Origin: Ligustrum vulgare
Taxonomy: Eukaryota; Streptophyta; Magnoliopsida; Lamiales; Oleaceae
Direction of reading: 5' to 3'
NCBI GenBank assembly: GCA_963555705.1
Contig: OY743172.1
Span: 26,721,446 to 26,785,445 of the forward strand
DNA length: 64,000 nt
A model generated the notes under the pieces. It had not been told where the DNA came from, did no database searches, and was given only the letters and a program-made list of their open reading frames with translations. A program made the translations under genes and the position numbers. Positions 1-11,667 of this stretch are shown here, in pieces (position 1 is the stretch's first letter; each line of letters begins with the position of its first letter).

Positions 1-1119
1 GTAACATGGTTACACGTACATTTTTGTTTTGTATATATTTTGTTAGAATATTTCCTCACGAGAGTTGAAAACGAAATTATTTAACACCAAATGAAAATTT
101 ACAAAATGAACACATCTATATGGCCGCTACAAAATATGAAAAGAAAGAAGGAAGCGCTGAAAATTGGAATCAGATGAGAAACTTGAACACGTGATCAAAT
201 GGTGTTCTAAAAGTACATCCCTCTCGATTAAAATGCTTAGAGACTATAGTGCAATGACTTTAACGGATTAATGAAGCCTCAAAATCGAGTATTCATAAAG
301 TACAATGAGCAGGAAGAGGAACAAGAAAAAAATGAGAAGTATGAGTTTTGAAATCATCTCTCAAGATTGAATGTTAACCATAGTTTAATATGTGAATTAT
401 ATCACATATTTATGGGTATTTGAAGAAATGAATTATACAAGTCCGAAAAATGCTGAAAAACTGAATAACTACAAGGCACGGATTCAACTACAACAATATC
501 AACTATCTCAAATTTAACAAAAATAAACTGGACCTATAGATCTGAATTTCCCAAACTGGCAAACTCAGTTTCAAAACACTCTCAATTACTCAAAGATAGA
601 ATTTTCGTTTTTCAATACTTATCTGTGTATTTATGAATATAATATATTCAAATTGAGATGAGACTGAAATCAAATCAATATTTTAGACCTATGCTTAAGA
701 ACATTCAAATGAAACTTTCCGTTGGTAGATTATTGAATAAGTTGGTTTTAGATCTATGTACTTGAGCATTTTAGATCGAAATTGACAGTGCACATTGATC
801 AGTTACGGTCAAAATTGATGGCCAGTTACAGCCATCATCATTTTAGTTCTATGCTTAAGTACAATTCAGATGAAACTTTCTGTTGGTAGATTATTGTTTG
901 AAAATTAATAAAAAATTAATGCCTCCTAGCTTTATGATTCTCATGTGAACTTATATATCACAAGGATGAATTTAAGAAGTTCAAGGGCAATGCATTCTTT
1001 ACAATATAGGTTGTGTTCGACTACCCATTATAATTCAGATTATTATAGACACAATTTCTTATATCATTTTTTAACTAGATACATTTTCTCTCTCCAAATT
1101 TTAACCACACTTCTTAGCT
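1..1119. other. Gene-free AT-rich left flank
   Basis: No credible gene is seen: the reading frames are short and have no recognisable domain. The only structure is a direct repeat at 682-897. The last 100 bases contain a run (tttctctctccaaattttaa) that recurs in the dispersed MITE-like family elsewhere in the window. Confidence 0.6.
682..897 (+). repeat. Pair of ~56-bp direct repeats
   Basis: A block of about 56 bp beginning ttttagacctatgcttaag and ending ttggtagattattg (near 682-737) recurs at 841-897 with a few substitutions, offset by about 160 bp. It looks like a local tandem duplication; no function is evident. Confidence 0.7.
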
Positions 1120-1774
1120 AGAAATGTAGCGCCCCGAGTTCCGTATACCCGATTCACTACGTCATTTTCTGTCTAAATTTTTCGAATAATATTTTTTGCG
1201 GAAGAAATAATTGAAATTCATTTTTGGCAACATTAAATAAACTGTAATGGCCGCTAAAATTGAAAACATTTATGAAACCATTTGAAATAGTAAATCGAAC
1301 CATTAATATTGTAAAGAAATTGCCAATATCATAATTTCTCAAATAAATGAACTTCTCTAAATTATTCGATTGTTTGGAAAATACGGAAATCATTAACGTC
1401 AAACTTTCAACCGTTCAACGATTATTGCCACCATCATTCATCGCTCGCCACCGTCTCCGAAATCTGCAAAACTGTTAAAAAGTAGGGTGAGTATTTCATG
1501 GGGGAAATACTCAGTAGACTCATCGCAAATTAATTTAATTTATAAGATGATTAAACACATAAATCCCGGCTCTTTATAAAATGGGCATTGATAGAGCTTC
1601 TTTATAAAACAGCTCTTGATAAAACTCATATTGTGTATTACAGCACGGGACATATTTTTGCAAATCATAGGCTCTTTGAAAATAGCTCTTTGAAAACAGC
1701 TCTTTGAAAACCATATACTTATAAAAATATTTTAATTATGCCAAACATAATTTCTTTTGAAAGCATAACATAAG

Positions 1775-2190
1775 ATAGGATTGAAATCCTCATAAACATA
1801 AATAGACACAAGAACTTTACCGAACTTAGGTGGCAAGAATTCTTATGCAGTAAAATCATAATAACAGTAAGTTTTCATCATAACATAGGATAAGATCGAA
1901 ATCCTCATAAACATAAGAATTTTACCGAACTTAGGTGGTAAGAATTCTTATGTAGTAAGTATACCAAGCATAATTTTCTGAAATTCATAGGGATCAATTG
2001 CATCATAACATAAGATAGGATCGAAATCCTCATAAACATATGCGACAGGAATTTTACCGAACTTAGGTGGTAAATCCTCATAAACATATGGAAAGATAGG
2101 AATTTTACCGAACTTCGTGGCAAATCCTCATAAACATAGGAGACACAAGAATGTTACCGAACTTAGGTGGCAAGAATTCTTATGTGTAGC
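1775..2190 (+). repeat. Degenerate tandem repeats inside the solo LTR
   Basis: Five to six diverged copies of a unit combining aatcctcataaacata with ttttaccgaacttaggtgg, often followed by caagaattcttatg, with variable spacing of about 55-130 bp. The block lies wholly inside the solo LTR and represents LTR expansion. Confidence 0.75.
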
Positions 2191-2609
2191 GCTACTAAAA
2201 CTCCGGTCCCCTTAACATATCATAACTTATCATATGGGACCCAAAACAATCTTGGTAGATTGATTTCATAGCAATGATCCAAAAAAACATTTTCGTGAAG
2301 CATAGGGTATACTTACTTTTCGTAAAAACATAAAGTATATTTTCTTTTCATAAAAACATACTTACTTTTCATAACAACATAAAGTATATTTACCTTTCAT
2401 AAAAACATACTTGTTTTTCTTAAAAATTGACTTTCACAAGTCACATGACATTCATATGAAATCATAATTTAAATCAATTAATAAGTGCGAGTCTACCTCA
2501 AATCCGACGAGTGCAAAGTTGAGCGGGAATGACTTCAATTTCTTTAAATTCTCCGTACGCTTCGTCTTAGCCAATAAGTCACTTTAGTCTATCGAATATA
2601 TAGTTCAAA

Positions 2610-2930
2610 ATGATAAATTATAATTTGAGGACTAAAATTGATGTTTTGAAAGTTGAGGGACTAAAATGAATACTTTTGAAAGTTCAGGGACTAAAATAGA
2701 TATTTTGAAAGTTGAGGGATTAAAATGAATACTTTTAAAACTTGGGCTTAAAATCAAATTAATAAAATCAGCAGGGACTGAAATGATAAGTTTGAAGTTA
2801 AAAGGACTGGAAAAACTTATTTAAAACTTAAGGGCTGAAATTGATAAGTTTAAAAGCTGAAAGGAATGAAATAAAACCTTTTAAAAACATAGGGACTGAA
2901 TTGGATGACTATTCAAACTTGAGGGCTTAA
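2610..2930 (+). repeat. ~33-bp degenerate tandem repeats inside the solo LTR
   Basis: Repeated variants of gggactaaaat(t/g)gata followed by tttgaaagttga, about 33 bp apart and about nine units, run through this stretch. Copies decay toward the right end. Such arrays are common in long gypsy LTRs. Confidence 0.7.
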
Positions 2931-3765
2931 GTGAAATTTTGTAAAGTTAAAATATAATAAAATCAGATTTCCTTACTCTCTCTCTACCATTTTCGACGAA
3001 GAAAGAGAGAGGAGAGGGATGCAGCGAAGGGGGAAAATTGACGGGGTACTGCCGGTGGTTCTCCGGCGCAACACCGGCGCTGGGTGTGGCGAGGGGTGAG
3101 GGTTCCGCTAGGCTAGGATTTGGGACTGATTGGGTGCGTTTTGAGTTGAAACCGGGGTTGAAACTCGAAACTCAATTTCGAACTTGGGCTGAGATTCTTT
3201 CCGACGAATGAGCGGTGAACTGGGCGACGGTGACGAGGTAAGTCTTGCTTGGGTAAGTTATATTTAGGGTTTTGGGTTTGATTTTGATTTGGTATTGGGC
3301 TGCGATTTCGTGGTGGTTGTAACTGACCACAGTGGTGGAAATTATGACGAGGCAGTGTTGGTTTGAGGAAATCTGATAATGGTGAATTGGCCATGGCTGT
3401 TGGGTCTTGACTGAAAAATCCGGTGGGGGTTGAGCTTTCTGCGATTTGGGTTGTGGCAGGTGGTGGGTTTCGTTTGCAGATTGGCAGTGATAATCTGATT
3501 GAACATGGAGGTAGGTACCGTGGCTGAGTACTGGTGATGCTGGTTGGTGTAGTGTTCAACTTGGGCAGTAGGGAATGACTGTGATGATTCATAGACTGGT
3601 TTGGAGTTGAGGAAATTGGGCAGTGATGAATTTCTGGTGGTGATGCTGATAATGGTTTGTGGCAGTTGGGATTGAGCGGTTGCAGTGCTGATGGCTGAAA
3701 TGAAATTGCAGACGGTTTGAATTGGGTTGATGGAGATGGTGAAGGTTTGATCATGTATAATGGAG

Positions 3766-3785
3766 TATATATATATATATATAGG
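3766..3785. repeat. (TA)n microsatellite
   Basis: About ten TA dinucleotides in a row inside the solo LTR. Confidence 0.8.
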
Positions 3786-4446
3786 AGGTGTGATTGAAGG
3801 CAGCAAGCTGCTCAATTCGTGGCTGGAGAAAGAAAACATTTGCTGGAAAGAATGGTTGAAAGATGAGAAAGGAGTTGGTGATGAATTAAGAAATTCATAA
3901 GTGGAAGACATCATGATGGAGGTTTGTGGATTGGTGATGATGTTTGCATACATGTTAAATGGAGTCGAAAGGCTGGGATTGCACATGGGAGGTTTGGGAG
4001 ACGGCTGGAAATGGAAATGTATAAAGAATTATTGTTTTGGGGTAAAGAAGAAAAACATGTGGTTTCATGATAAAATTTTGATAAATATTGGACTAACTTT
4101 GATTTGAAAATGTATTTAAACTGATATATTTTGGACTGAAAAATGATTTTGAAAATAATACTTTGAATAAATAATTAAAGTAATATAATTTTAGAAATTC
4201 GGATTTTAATTTAAAATCGAACAAATTCGATATTTCTTGACTTGGCTAGACGAATTCGTCGCGGCATAAATTTCAAAACAATAGCGACTCAATTTTCTAA
4301 ATATTAAAATAATTATTTATTGCATAAAAATTCTGGGTCGCTATAAGAAAACTCAAATAATACACATTATAATTCGAATTCTATTTAAATCGGCCACTGA
4401 ACGAAGCCATAATTTTCGGAAATAGGGTTCATGAGGGATGTGAATG

Positions 4447-5265
4447 TGATGTGATCCAGACCACGGATACAAGTCCGCACAAATATCCGTTGAAGATCCG
4501 AGGAGGGCCGATGACTCGATTGCAGACAAAGAGGGCCAAAACAATGTTCGTGTTATCGAAAGAAGCAAGTTCCATGTTGGGACCGAGCCAAAACGACGAG
4601 TGGATCAACCTCATTCAAGCCGTCGAAGAAGATTGCCAAATTTCAAGAATTACGGCCGTAATTCATAATTCTCACGGCCGTAACCAACTTGCTGCTGAAA
4701 ACTGAATTTTTGAAGAAATAGGACTTACGGCCGTAACTAATATTAATCACGGCCTAACGCAGCCTCGGATCAAAAACAGATATTTCAGAATTAAGGCTTA
4801 CGGCCGTAAAAGGAGTCTCACGGCCGTAACGGTGAAACAGAATGAGTCTTACGGCCGTAAATTCATATACGCGTGATTTTAGAGTTTTAATTATTTCCTT
4901 AATTTTTTTGGTATTTGTTTCCTAGTTTAATTAGAACTCTTAACCTAGATTTTGACCCTATTTATAGGGATGTAATTTTCATTATTCAATACACAACTTT
5001 AATATTATTATTGAGAGACAATTTGCTTTCATACTTTATTCTCTATTGAATAAAATCCGAACTTGCGAGTTTAATTCTTGTTTGTTCAAATCTTGTGTGA
5101 GATTTATTTTCATTGTGATCAAGAGGTCAGCATATCTATTGATTGTGTTGGTTGCTTGGTTCAATTAATTTGAATCAATCTCGAAATCGTGATTCTTTGG
5201 CGTTCTTGGGTCGATTCCAATAATTTGTGGGTTGCGTAGCTACAATTGCTACGTGGTTTGCATCA
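4447..5265 (+). repeat. 5' LTR of element A (819 bp)
   Basis: Matches 10439-11311 along its length. Relative to the 3' copy it lacks 39 bp (after gagggcc near 4536), one 21-bp palindrome unit, and one base in a palindrome (cggcctaacg), and it has 7 extra bases near 5040. A TATA-like tatttataggg lies at about 4970. Its beginning repeats the end of the polyprotein coding sequence. Confidence 0.95.
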
Positions 5266-5267
5266 TC

Positions 5268-5280
5268 TGGTATCAGAGCT
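5268..5280 (+). other. Primer-binding site, element A
   Basis: TGGTATCAGAGCT, two bases after the 5' LTR, is complementary to the 3' end of plant initiator-Met tRNA, the usual minus-strand primer of plant LTR retrotransposons. Confidence 0.92.
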
Positions 5281-5844
5281 TAGGCTCCAAAAATCAAGGT
5301 TATATCTTTGTTTTGTTTTCTTGAGTCTTCTTTAATCTTGTTCTTCGTGTTCTTCCAGTTCTTAAGTCTTTAATCCAAAAAGTGTCACAAAAAAATTCAA
5401 TAGTCGTTATTTCCTTTGTTTGTTATCCAAATTAAATTTTGTTTGTTTCGCCTTTCTCGAAGTTGAATTTTCGAGGAATCTAAAAAAAAAAAAAAAGAAA
5501 AATTCTCAGTCCAATTACAATAGCAGTTATTTGATTTCAAAAAAAAATATATTCTTGACTCAATCTTAGTTTTCATAAAAAGTGTCAAGTTCTATATCGA
5601 GTCAAATTTCATTCTCTAAAAGTCTTCTTTGAGTTTTCCCAACAAGTTGATAACTTCTCACTCGCATTCGGTTTGAGTCATTCAAGTTTAAACTTGTTTG
5701 ACTTCGGGTTCGTTCTTTGAAGCAATTGGGGTGAAAGCCATTGAGTGGAAAAAGGCAGAGAGGTGAGATCAATAGAGAGTAAAAGCCAAATTTGAGTGAT
5801 ACACGAGCGAAATACACGTAAGGCATATAATATTTAGTTTTAGG

Positions 5845-6315
5845 ATGTCTGAACAATCTGCTACTACAAAAAACAACGATCGAGTCCACATGACGGAAGA
5901 GATGGTACAACGGTTTGAGCAGTTGTTTGGGGATGTGTTAGGTAGGTTAGAAAGGCGTGAGCAACCTCGGGAAGTGCCAAATGCCCGTAGGCAAGGTGGG
6001 CAAGGTCGTAGAGTAGAGGGGATCGATGAGAATGAAGAATGTAGTGATTTTGACGATGGGGTAATTGTGGATAGAGTAGTTAGGCATGGAAGAAGGGATA
6101 GAGATCTTGGTGTCGATAGGATGGATGGTAGTATGAGCAACATCAAAATGACAATTCCGTCATTCAAGGGTAGGAGTGATCCGGAAGCATACCTAGAATG
6201 GGAAAAGAAGATGGAATTAATTTTCAATTGCTACACTTATTCGGAAGAGAAAAAGGTTAAGGTAGCTGTACTTGAATTCTCCATTACGCTATTACTTGGT
6301 GGGATCAATTGGTGA
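5845..6315 (+). pseudogene. Element A gag, N-terminal part, cut by a frameshift
   Basis: The frame starts at ATG 5845 after a long leader and encodes the N-terminal half of a gypsy Gag. There is a charged Arg/Glu-rich region, then the core around 6150-6280 (SDPEAYLEWEKKMELIF), which aligns closely with element B. At about 6270-6285 it loses register by one base and runs into a stop at 6313, while the homologous frame continues from 6309. Comparison with B shows a single-base loss, so this copy cannot make Gag without frameshifting. The rest of the polyprotein downstream is open. Confidence 0.88.
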
Positions 6316-9300
6316 CTTCTAGGAGGAGGAGTAGCGAGAGGTCCGTTAGTACTTGGGATGAGTTAAAAGCTATCATGAGAAAGAGGTTCGTTCCTAGTCA
6401 TTACCATCGGGAGCTGCATAAAAAATTACAAAGTCTATACCAAGGATCAAAGAGTGTGGAGGATTATCATAAGGAGATGGAGTTGTTGATAATTAGAGCT
6501 AATGTAGAAGAGGATAGGGAGGCTACGATGGCTCGATTTTTGAATGGGTTGAATAGGGATATAGCTAACGTGGTTGAACTGCAACATTATTTGGAGACGG
6601 AGGATATGTTGCACATAGCTATAAAGGTGGAGAAGCAAATAAAGAAAAAGGGAACAACAAGGTATCAATCTGGTTCTAATTCTTCTTGGAAGCCGAAGTG
6701 GGATAGTAAAGGAGATGGGACCGTTTCTAAAGGGAAGTTTGAAGCACCAAAAGGGAAGTTTGAGGCACCAAAAGGGAAGGAGGAACAAGCTAATAAACTC
6801 GTACATAAAGGGGAACCTCAACCATCTAGGAGTAGAGACATTCAATGCTTCAAATGTTTGGGGAGAGGACATGTGGCATCTCAATGTCCTAATAGGCGAG
6901 TGATACTTGTGCGAAAGGATGGAGCCATGGAGAGTGATAGTGAGGAAGAGGATTATAGCGATATGCCGGCATTGGAGGAAGTATGTGATAATGAGGAGGT
7001 GTTATCCGGGGAGCATGGCGAGTTATTAGTGGCAAGGAGAGCTCTTAGTGCTCAAATCAACACGGATGATTTGGAACAACAACGGGAGAACATATTTCAT
7101 ACACGATGTCGCATTAATAACAAGATATGTAGTATGATTATTGATGGTGGTAGTTGCACTAACGTCGCTAGTACTATACTTGTTGAAAAATTAGGATTAC
7201 CTTTGTTAAAACATCCTAAACCTTATAGGCTTCAATGGTTAAATGATAGTGTAGAAATTAAGGTGAATAGGAGGGTGTTGGTGAGTTTTTCTATTGGTAG
7301 CTATGTGGATGATGTTATGTGTGATGTGGTTCCTATGCATGTCAGACACATTTTGTTGGGTAGACCTTGGCAATATGATAGGAAGGTAGCGCATGATGGG
7401 TATAAAAATAGGTATAGCTTTACCAAAGGGGGGAAAACCATTACACTTGCACCATTGACACCGTCACAAGTGTATGAAGATCAAGTAAAATTGAAAAATG
7501 ATGAAGAAAAAAGAGTGAAGGAAAATGAGAGAAAGAGAGTTGAGGTCACGACCTCAGAAAAAGGAGAGGAAAAGAGAGTTGGAGCCACGACTCCAGAAAA
7601 AAGAGAGACGAGAGAAAAAATGAGTGTTGGGGTACATACCTCAGAAAAAGGAAAGGGAGCGAAGAGTGCCAGAAAAGAAAGAAAAATGAGTTTCTACGCA
7701 AAAAGGAGTGAAATCAAGAAAGCATTCATGGAAGAACGGCCAATGGTCCTTCTGCTATACAAGGAATCATTCCTTGCATTTGATGAAACTAACAAATCCC
7801 TCCCTAGTTTGGCTATTTCTCTCTTGCAGGAATTTGACGATATATTTCTCGATGACATACCTAGTGGGTTACCACCCATTCGAGGTATTGAACATCAAAT
7901 TGATTTTATACCTGGAGCAGTCATTCCGAACCGCCCCGCTTATCGAAGTAACCCCGAGGAGACGAAGGAGCTCCAAAGGCAAGTGGAGGACTTGATGAGC
8001 AAAGGGTATATAAGGGAAAGTATGAGTCCATGTGCCGTACCCGTGTTACTTGTGCCCAAAAAGGACGGAACTTGGAGAATGTGTGTCGATTGTAGGGCCA
8101 TCAACAACATAACGGTAAAGTATCGTCATCCTATTCCTAGGTTAGATGATATGTTGGATGAATTGCATGGCTCTAGCATATTTAGTAAAACTGACCTTAA
8201 GAGTGGTTATCATCAAATTCGAATGAAAGAAGGAGATGAGTGGAAAACTGTTTTTAAAACTAAGTATGGCCTGTATGAATGGTTAGTAATGTCTTTTGGA
8301 CTTACTAATGCACCTAGCACATTTATGCGTTTAATGAATCATGTTTTACGTGCATTTATAGGTAAATTCGTTGTAGTTTATTTCGATGATATCTTGATAT
8401 ATTGTAAAACTTTGAATGAGCATGTGGAGCATGTTAGGTGTGTGCTTGTGGTTTTAAGACAAGAGCAACTTTTTGCTAATTTTAAAAAGTGTAACTTTTG
8501 CATGGAAAAAGTTGTGTTTCTTGGCTATGTGGTTAGTGCTAAAGGAATAGAAGTAGATGAAGAAAAAATCAAAGCTATTAAAGAATGGTCAACACCTAAA
8601 AGCATAACTGAGATTAGGAGTTTTCATGGCTTGGCTAGTTTTTATAGGCGCTTTGTTAAAAAGTTTAGCACGATTGCCGCACCACTCACAGAAATTGTCA
8701 AAAAAAGTGTAGGTTTTAAATGGGGAGTAGAACAGGAATATGCATTTGAAACAATCAAAAATATGTTGTGTAAAGCACCGATTTTATCACTTCCTAACTT
8801 TGACAAGGCTTTTGAGATTGAATGTGATGCCTCAGGGCTAGGCATTGGAGCTGTTTTAATGCAGGATCAAAGACCAATCGCCTATTTTAGTGAAAAACTA
8901 AAAGGGGCTGCACTTAATTACCCCACATATGACAAGGAGTTATACTCACTTGTGCGCGCTTTGGAGACATGGCAACATTACTTGTGGCCACGGGAGTTCG
9001 TGATACACACTGATCATGGATCCTTGAAGCATTTGAGGGGTCAAGCTAAGCTTAGTAAGAGACATGCAAGGTGGGTAGAATTCATCGAAACATTTCCCTA
9101 TGTCATCCGATACAAACAAGGTAAGGAAAATGTGGTGGCAGATGCATTGTTTCGGAGGTATGTTCTTTTAAATTCTTTAAATTCTAAATTACTTGGATTT
9201 GAATACATTAAAGACATGTATGTTAGTGATCCGGACTTCTCTAGTATTTATGATTCATGTGGTAAAGGGGCTGTGGATAAATTCTTTAAACATGATGATT

Positions 9301-10736
9301 ATTTATTCCGAGAAAATAAATTGTGTGTCCCTAGGTGTTCAATGAGGGAGTTACTTATGAGAGAGGCCCATAGTGGAGGTCTAATGGGTCATTTTGGAAT
9401 TAAAAAGACCATCGAAATCCTAAGTGAACATTTCTATTGGCCTAAGATGAAAATTGATGTGGTTCGGGTTTGTAGTAGATGCATTACTTGCAAGAAGGCA
9501 AAATCTAGGATTAAACCTCATGGATTATATATGCCTTTACCCGTACCTAGTGAACCTTGGGTCGATATCTCTATGGATTTTGTTTTGGGATTTCCTAGGA
9601 CTAAGAAGGGAAGAGATTCAATTTTTGTGGTAGTAGATCGTTTTAGTAAAATGGCACATTTCATACCATGCCACAAAACTGATGATGCTACTAACATCGC
9701 TGAAATTTTCTTTCGGGAAGTCGTACGCTTACATGGGGTTCCTAGAAGTATTGTCTCGGATAGGGATGTTAAATTCCTCAGTCATTTTTGGAGAGTCTTG
9801 TGGAACAAGCTAGGAACAAAACTACTTTTCTCTACAACTTGTCACCCACAGACCGATGGACAAACCGAGGTAGTAAATAGGACAATGATTCAATTGTTGC
9901 GCACGATAATCAATAAAAATCTGAAAAATTGGGAAGAGTGCTTACCATTTATTGAATTTGCATATAATAGGGCTATACATTCTACTACTTCTTGTTCACC
10001 ATTTGAAATTGTTTATGGTTTTAATCCGTTAACACCATTGAATTTAACTCCTTTACCTGTGAATGAACGTAGTAGTCTAGATGGAAAGAAAAAGGCTGAG
10101 ATGGTTAAAGCACTCCACGACAAGGTGAGGTTGGCGATTGAAAAGAAAAATGAACATTATGCTTCGCAGGCTAACAAAGGAAGAAAGGGCATCATATTTG
10201 AACCCGGTGATTGGGTTTGGGTACATTTGAGAAAGAAGCGGTTTCCAGAACAACGCAAGTCAAAGTTACAACCGCGAGGAGATGGTCCATTCCAAGTGAT
10301 TGAAAGGATCAACAACAATGCCCATAAATTAGATCTTCCTGGTGAGTATAATGTTTCGGCTTCATTTAATGTTTCTGATCTATCTCCGTTTGATGCAGGT
10401 ACAGATTCGAGGTCGAATCCTTTCGAAGAGGGAGGAGATGATGTGATCCAGACCACGGATACAAGCCCGCACAAAGATCCGTTGAAGATCCGAGGAGGGC
10501 CGATGACTCGATTGCATACAAAGAGGGCCAAGGAAGCAATGGACAAGTTAGTTCAAGAAACAATGGCCAAAACAATGTTCGTGTCATCGAAAGAAGCAAG
10601 TTCCATGTTGGGACCGAGCCAAAACGACGAGTGGATAAACCACATTCAAGCCGTCGAAGAAGATTGCCAAATTTCAAGAATTACGGCCGTAATTCATAAT
10701 TCTCACGGCCGTAACCAACTTGCTGCTGAAAACTGA
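6309..10736 (+). CDS. Element A gag(C-term)-pol polyprotein
   Basis: A long open frame of about 1475 codons, continuing the Gag frame after the break. In order: Gag core; CCHC zinc knuckle ([14 protein letters not shown], about residue 178); aspartic protease ([10 protein letters not shown], about 276); a Lys/Glu-rich linker; reverse transcriptase with [10 protein letters not shown] (about 692); RNase H (ECDAS about 837; later TDH); integrase with the H-H-C-C finger ([10 protein letters not shown] to CSRCITC) and DDE residues in SMDF, VSDRD and GQTEV (about 1088, 1149, 1185); and a GPF module. Its last 98 codons lie inside the 3' LTR and contain [13 protein letters not shown], resembling the CR motif of CRM-type integrases. 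The first Met of this frame is not the natural start. The pol domains look catalytically intact. The N-terminal break makes autonomy unlikely. Confidence 0.93.
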   Translation: MVTSRRRSSERSVSTWDELKAIMRKRFVPSHYHRELHKKLQSLYQGSKSVEDYHKEMELLIIRANVEEDREATMARFLNGLNRDIANVVELQHYLETEDMLHIAIKVEKQIKKKGTTRYQSGSNSSWKPKWDSKGDGTVSKGKFEAPKGKFEAPKGKEEQANKLVHKGEPQPSRSRDIQCFKCLGRGHVASQCPNRRVILVRKDGAMESDSEEEDYSDMPALEEVCDNEEVLSGEHGELLVARRALSAQINTDDLEQQRENIFHTRCRINNKICSMIIDGGSCTNVASTILVEKLGLPLLKHPKPYRLQWLNDSVEIKVNRRVLVSFSIGSYVDDVMCDVVPMHVRHILLGRPWQYDRKVAHDGYKNRYSFTKGGKTITLAPLTPSQVYEDQVKLKNDEEKRVKENERKRVEVTTSEKGEEKRVGATTPEKRETREKMSVGVHTSEKGKGAKSARKERKMSFYAKRSEIKKAFMEERPMVLLLYKESFLAFDETNKSLPSLAISLLQEFDDIFLDDIPSGLPPIRGIEHQIDFIPGAVIPNRPAYRSNPEETKELQRQVEDLMSKGYIRESMSPCAVPVLLVPKKDGTWRMCVDCRAINNITVKYRHPIPRLDDMLDELHGSSIFSKTDLKSGYHQIRMKEGDEWKTVFKTKYGLYEWLVMSFGLTNAPSTFMRLMNHVLRAFIGKFVVVYFDDILIYCKTLNEHVEHVRCVLVVLRQEQLFANFKKCNFCMEKVVFLGYVVSAKGIEVDEEKIKAIKEWSTPKSITEIRSFHGLASFYRRFVKKFSTIAAPLTEIVKKSVGFKWGVEQEYAFETIKNMLCKAPILSLPNFDKAFEIECDASGLGIGAVLMQDQRPIAYFSEKLKGAALNYPTYDKELYSLVRALETWQHYLWPREFVIHTDHGSLKHLRGQAKLSKRHARWVEFIETFPYVIRYKQGKENVVADALFRRYVLLNSLNSKLLGFEYIKDMYVSDPDFSSIYDSCGKGAVDKFFKHDDYLFRENKLCVPRCSMRELLMREAHSGGLMGHFGIKKTIEILSEHFYWPKMKIDVVRVCSRCITCKKAKSRIKPHGLYMPLPVPSEPWVDISMDFVLGFPRTKKGRDSIFVVVDRFSKMAHFIPCHKTDDATNIAEIFFREVVRLHGVPRSIVSDRDVKFLSHFWRVLWNKLGTKLLFSTTCHPQTDGQTEVVNRTMIQLLRTIINKNLKNWEECLPFIEFAYNRAIHSTTSCSPFEIVYGFNPLTPLNLTPLPVNERSSLDGKKKAEMVKALHDKVRLAIEKKNEHYASQANKGRKGIIFEPGDWVWVHLRKKRFPEQRKSKLQPRGDGPFQVIERINNNAHKLDLPGEYNVSASFNVSDLSPFDAGTDSRSNPFEEGGDDVIQTTDTSPHKDPLKIRGGPMTRLHTKRAKEAMDKLVQETMAKTMFVSSKEASSMLGPSQNDEWINHIQAVEEDCQISRITAVIHNSHGRNQLAAEN
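10425..10438 (+). other. Polypurine tract, element A
   Basis: gaagagggaggaga directly precedes the 3' LTR and serves as the plus-strand primer. It lies inside the coding frame. Confidence 0.9.
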
Positions 10737-11311
10737 ATTTTTGAAGAAATAGGACTTACGGCCGTAACTAATATTAATCACGGCCGTAACGCAGCCTCGG
10801 ATCAAAAACAGAAATTTCAGAATTAAGGCTTACGGCCGTAAAAGGAGTCTCACGGCCGTAACGGTGAAACAGAATTAGTCTTACGGCCGTAAGTAAATTA
10901 GTCACGGCCGTAAATTCATATACGCGTGATTTTAGGGTTTTAATTATTTCCTTAATTTTTTTGGTATTTGTTTCATAGTTTAATTAGAACTCTTAACCTA
11001 AATTTTGACCCTATTTATAGGGATGTAATTTTCATTATTCAATACACAACTTTGATATTATTATTGAGAGGCAATTTGCTTTCATACTTTATTGAATAAA
11101 ATCCGAACTTGCGAGTTTAATTCTTGTTTGTTCAAATCTTGGGTGAGATTTATTTTCATTGTGATCAAGAGGTCAGCATATCTATTGATTATGTTGGTTG
11201 CTTGGTTCAATTAATTTGAATCAATCTCGAAATCGTGATTCTTTGGTGTTCTTGGGTCGATTCCAATAATTTGTGGGTTGCGTAGCTACAATTGCTACGT
11301 GGTTTGCATCA
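10439..11311 (+). repeat. 3' LTR of element A (873 bp)
   Basis: Starts TGATGTGATCC and ends GCATCA next to the GAATG duplication. It encodes the polyprotein C-terminus up to 10736, then a palindrome array (10681-10913), a TATA-like tatttataggg near 11010 and an aataaa near 11094. It is the fuller of the two LTR copies. Confidence 0.95.
10681..10913 (+). repeat. Array of eight TTACGGCCGTAA palindromes in LTR A
   Basis: Eight copies of (T/C)(T/A)CGGCCGTAA occur at 10681, 10704, 10756, 10779, 10830, 10851, 10881 and 10903. They alternate between the full 12-bp palindrome TTACGGCCGTAA and the variant CACGGCCGTAA. Core-to-core spacings are 22, 53, 22, 52, 20, 31 and 21 bp, so they come as four pairs. 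The same array, with one unit missing and one mutated, is in the 5' LTR (about 4650-4862). Likely a protein-binding or regulatory array in U3; no factor is known to me. Confidence 0.85.
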
Positions 11312-11316
11312 GAATG

Positions 11317-11667
11317 TATACGAGATAACCCTTGTCAACATATTCAAATAGGACTTGAATTTCTCTAGTGTCACCATACACATTGTGGCATTTGATCATG
11401 TTTGAATTATCTACTCCCGGAGGATCTTAATTTCCCGATAGATTCGGTGGCGTACAGACTCATCGTGGGTGTCGGGGTGGAGCCCGAGCGGAGTAGGGGA
11501 AGGGGAAGGCTTTTTGATAATTAAATAAAGGGCATATTTGATACTTACAAAAAAAATATTTTTTTACTAATGATGGTAATAATATGATGTGTTGAGTGAC
11601 AATACATTTAGCAAAACAAAAAAAGTCCACTATATCCCATCGTCCAATACACCAGTTAAAAAAAAAG
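11317..11667. other. Gene-free flank between element A and a Helitron
   Basis: Contains the short segment tgggtgtcggggtggagccc near 11467 and poly-A runs. No coding frame, RNA gene or defined repeat boundary is seen. Confidence 0.5.

Larger units (their letters stand above)
1125..4345 (+). mobile_element. Solo LTR, 3.2 kb, probably Tekay/Del-type gypsy
   Basis: The unit starts TGTAGCGCCCCGAG and ends TCTGGGTCGCTATA. It is flanked by a perfect 5-bp target duplication, AGAAA (1120-1124 and 4346-4350). The long length and the TGTARCGMCC...GGGTCGCTAYA ends are typical of Tekay/Del chromovirus LTRs; this family call is from memory. The expected terminal CA has mutated to TA. No primer site, gag or pol follows, so this is a recombined solo LTR. 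Two internal tandem-repeat blocks (1775-2190 and 2610-2930) and a GC-richer segment (3000-3780) belong to it. Proline-rich frames on the minus strand of that segment are not genes. Confidence 0.8.
4447..11311 (+). mobile_element. Element A: complete Ty3/gypsy LTR retrotransposon
   Basis: Two LTRs (4447-5265 and 10439-11311) beginning TGATGTGATCC and ending GCATCA are flanked by the perfect target duplication GAATG (4442-4446 and 11312-11316). Between them lie an initiator-Met tRNA primer site, a gag-pol reading frame in the order zinc knuckle, protease, RT, RNase H, integrase, and a polypurine tract abutting the 3' LTR. The order and the DGGS protease motif place it in Ty3/gypsy. The polyprotein runs into the 3' LTR with a GGPMTR-type tail, as described for CRM-like chromoviruses; that clade call is tentative. 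By eye the LTRs differ at about 17 substitutions plus a few indels, indicating a fairly recent insertion. One frameshift breaks the gag. Confidence 0.96.

Noticed and set aside
1775..2190. CRISPR-like array of repeats and spacers
   Set aside because: Repeats are degenerate, spacing is irregular, the block sits inside a plant LTR and there are no cas genes; eukaryotic context.
3113..3986. Two overlapping minus-strand frames of about 213 residues, Pro/Ser/Thr-rich
   Set aside because: They lie wholly in the GC-richer part of the solo LTR, overlap each other in different frames, start at non-ATG codons or in low-complexity sequence, and show no domain.
5268..5280. TGGTATCAGAGC strings as tRNA genes
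   Set aside because: Only the short 3'-end complement is present, placed right after LTRs; there is no cloverleaf.
5602..6227. Minus-strand frames opposite the element A leader and gag
   Set aside because: They mirror purine-rich gag codons, giving Ser/Leu/Pro-rich shadows with no independent support.
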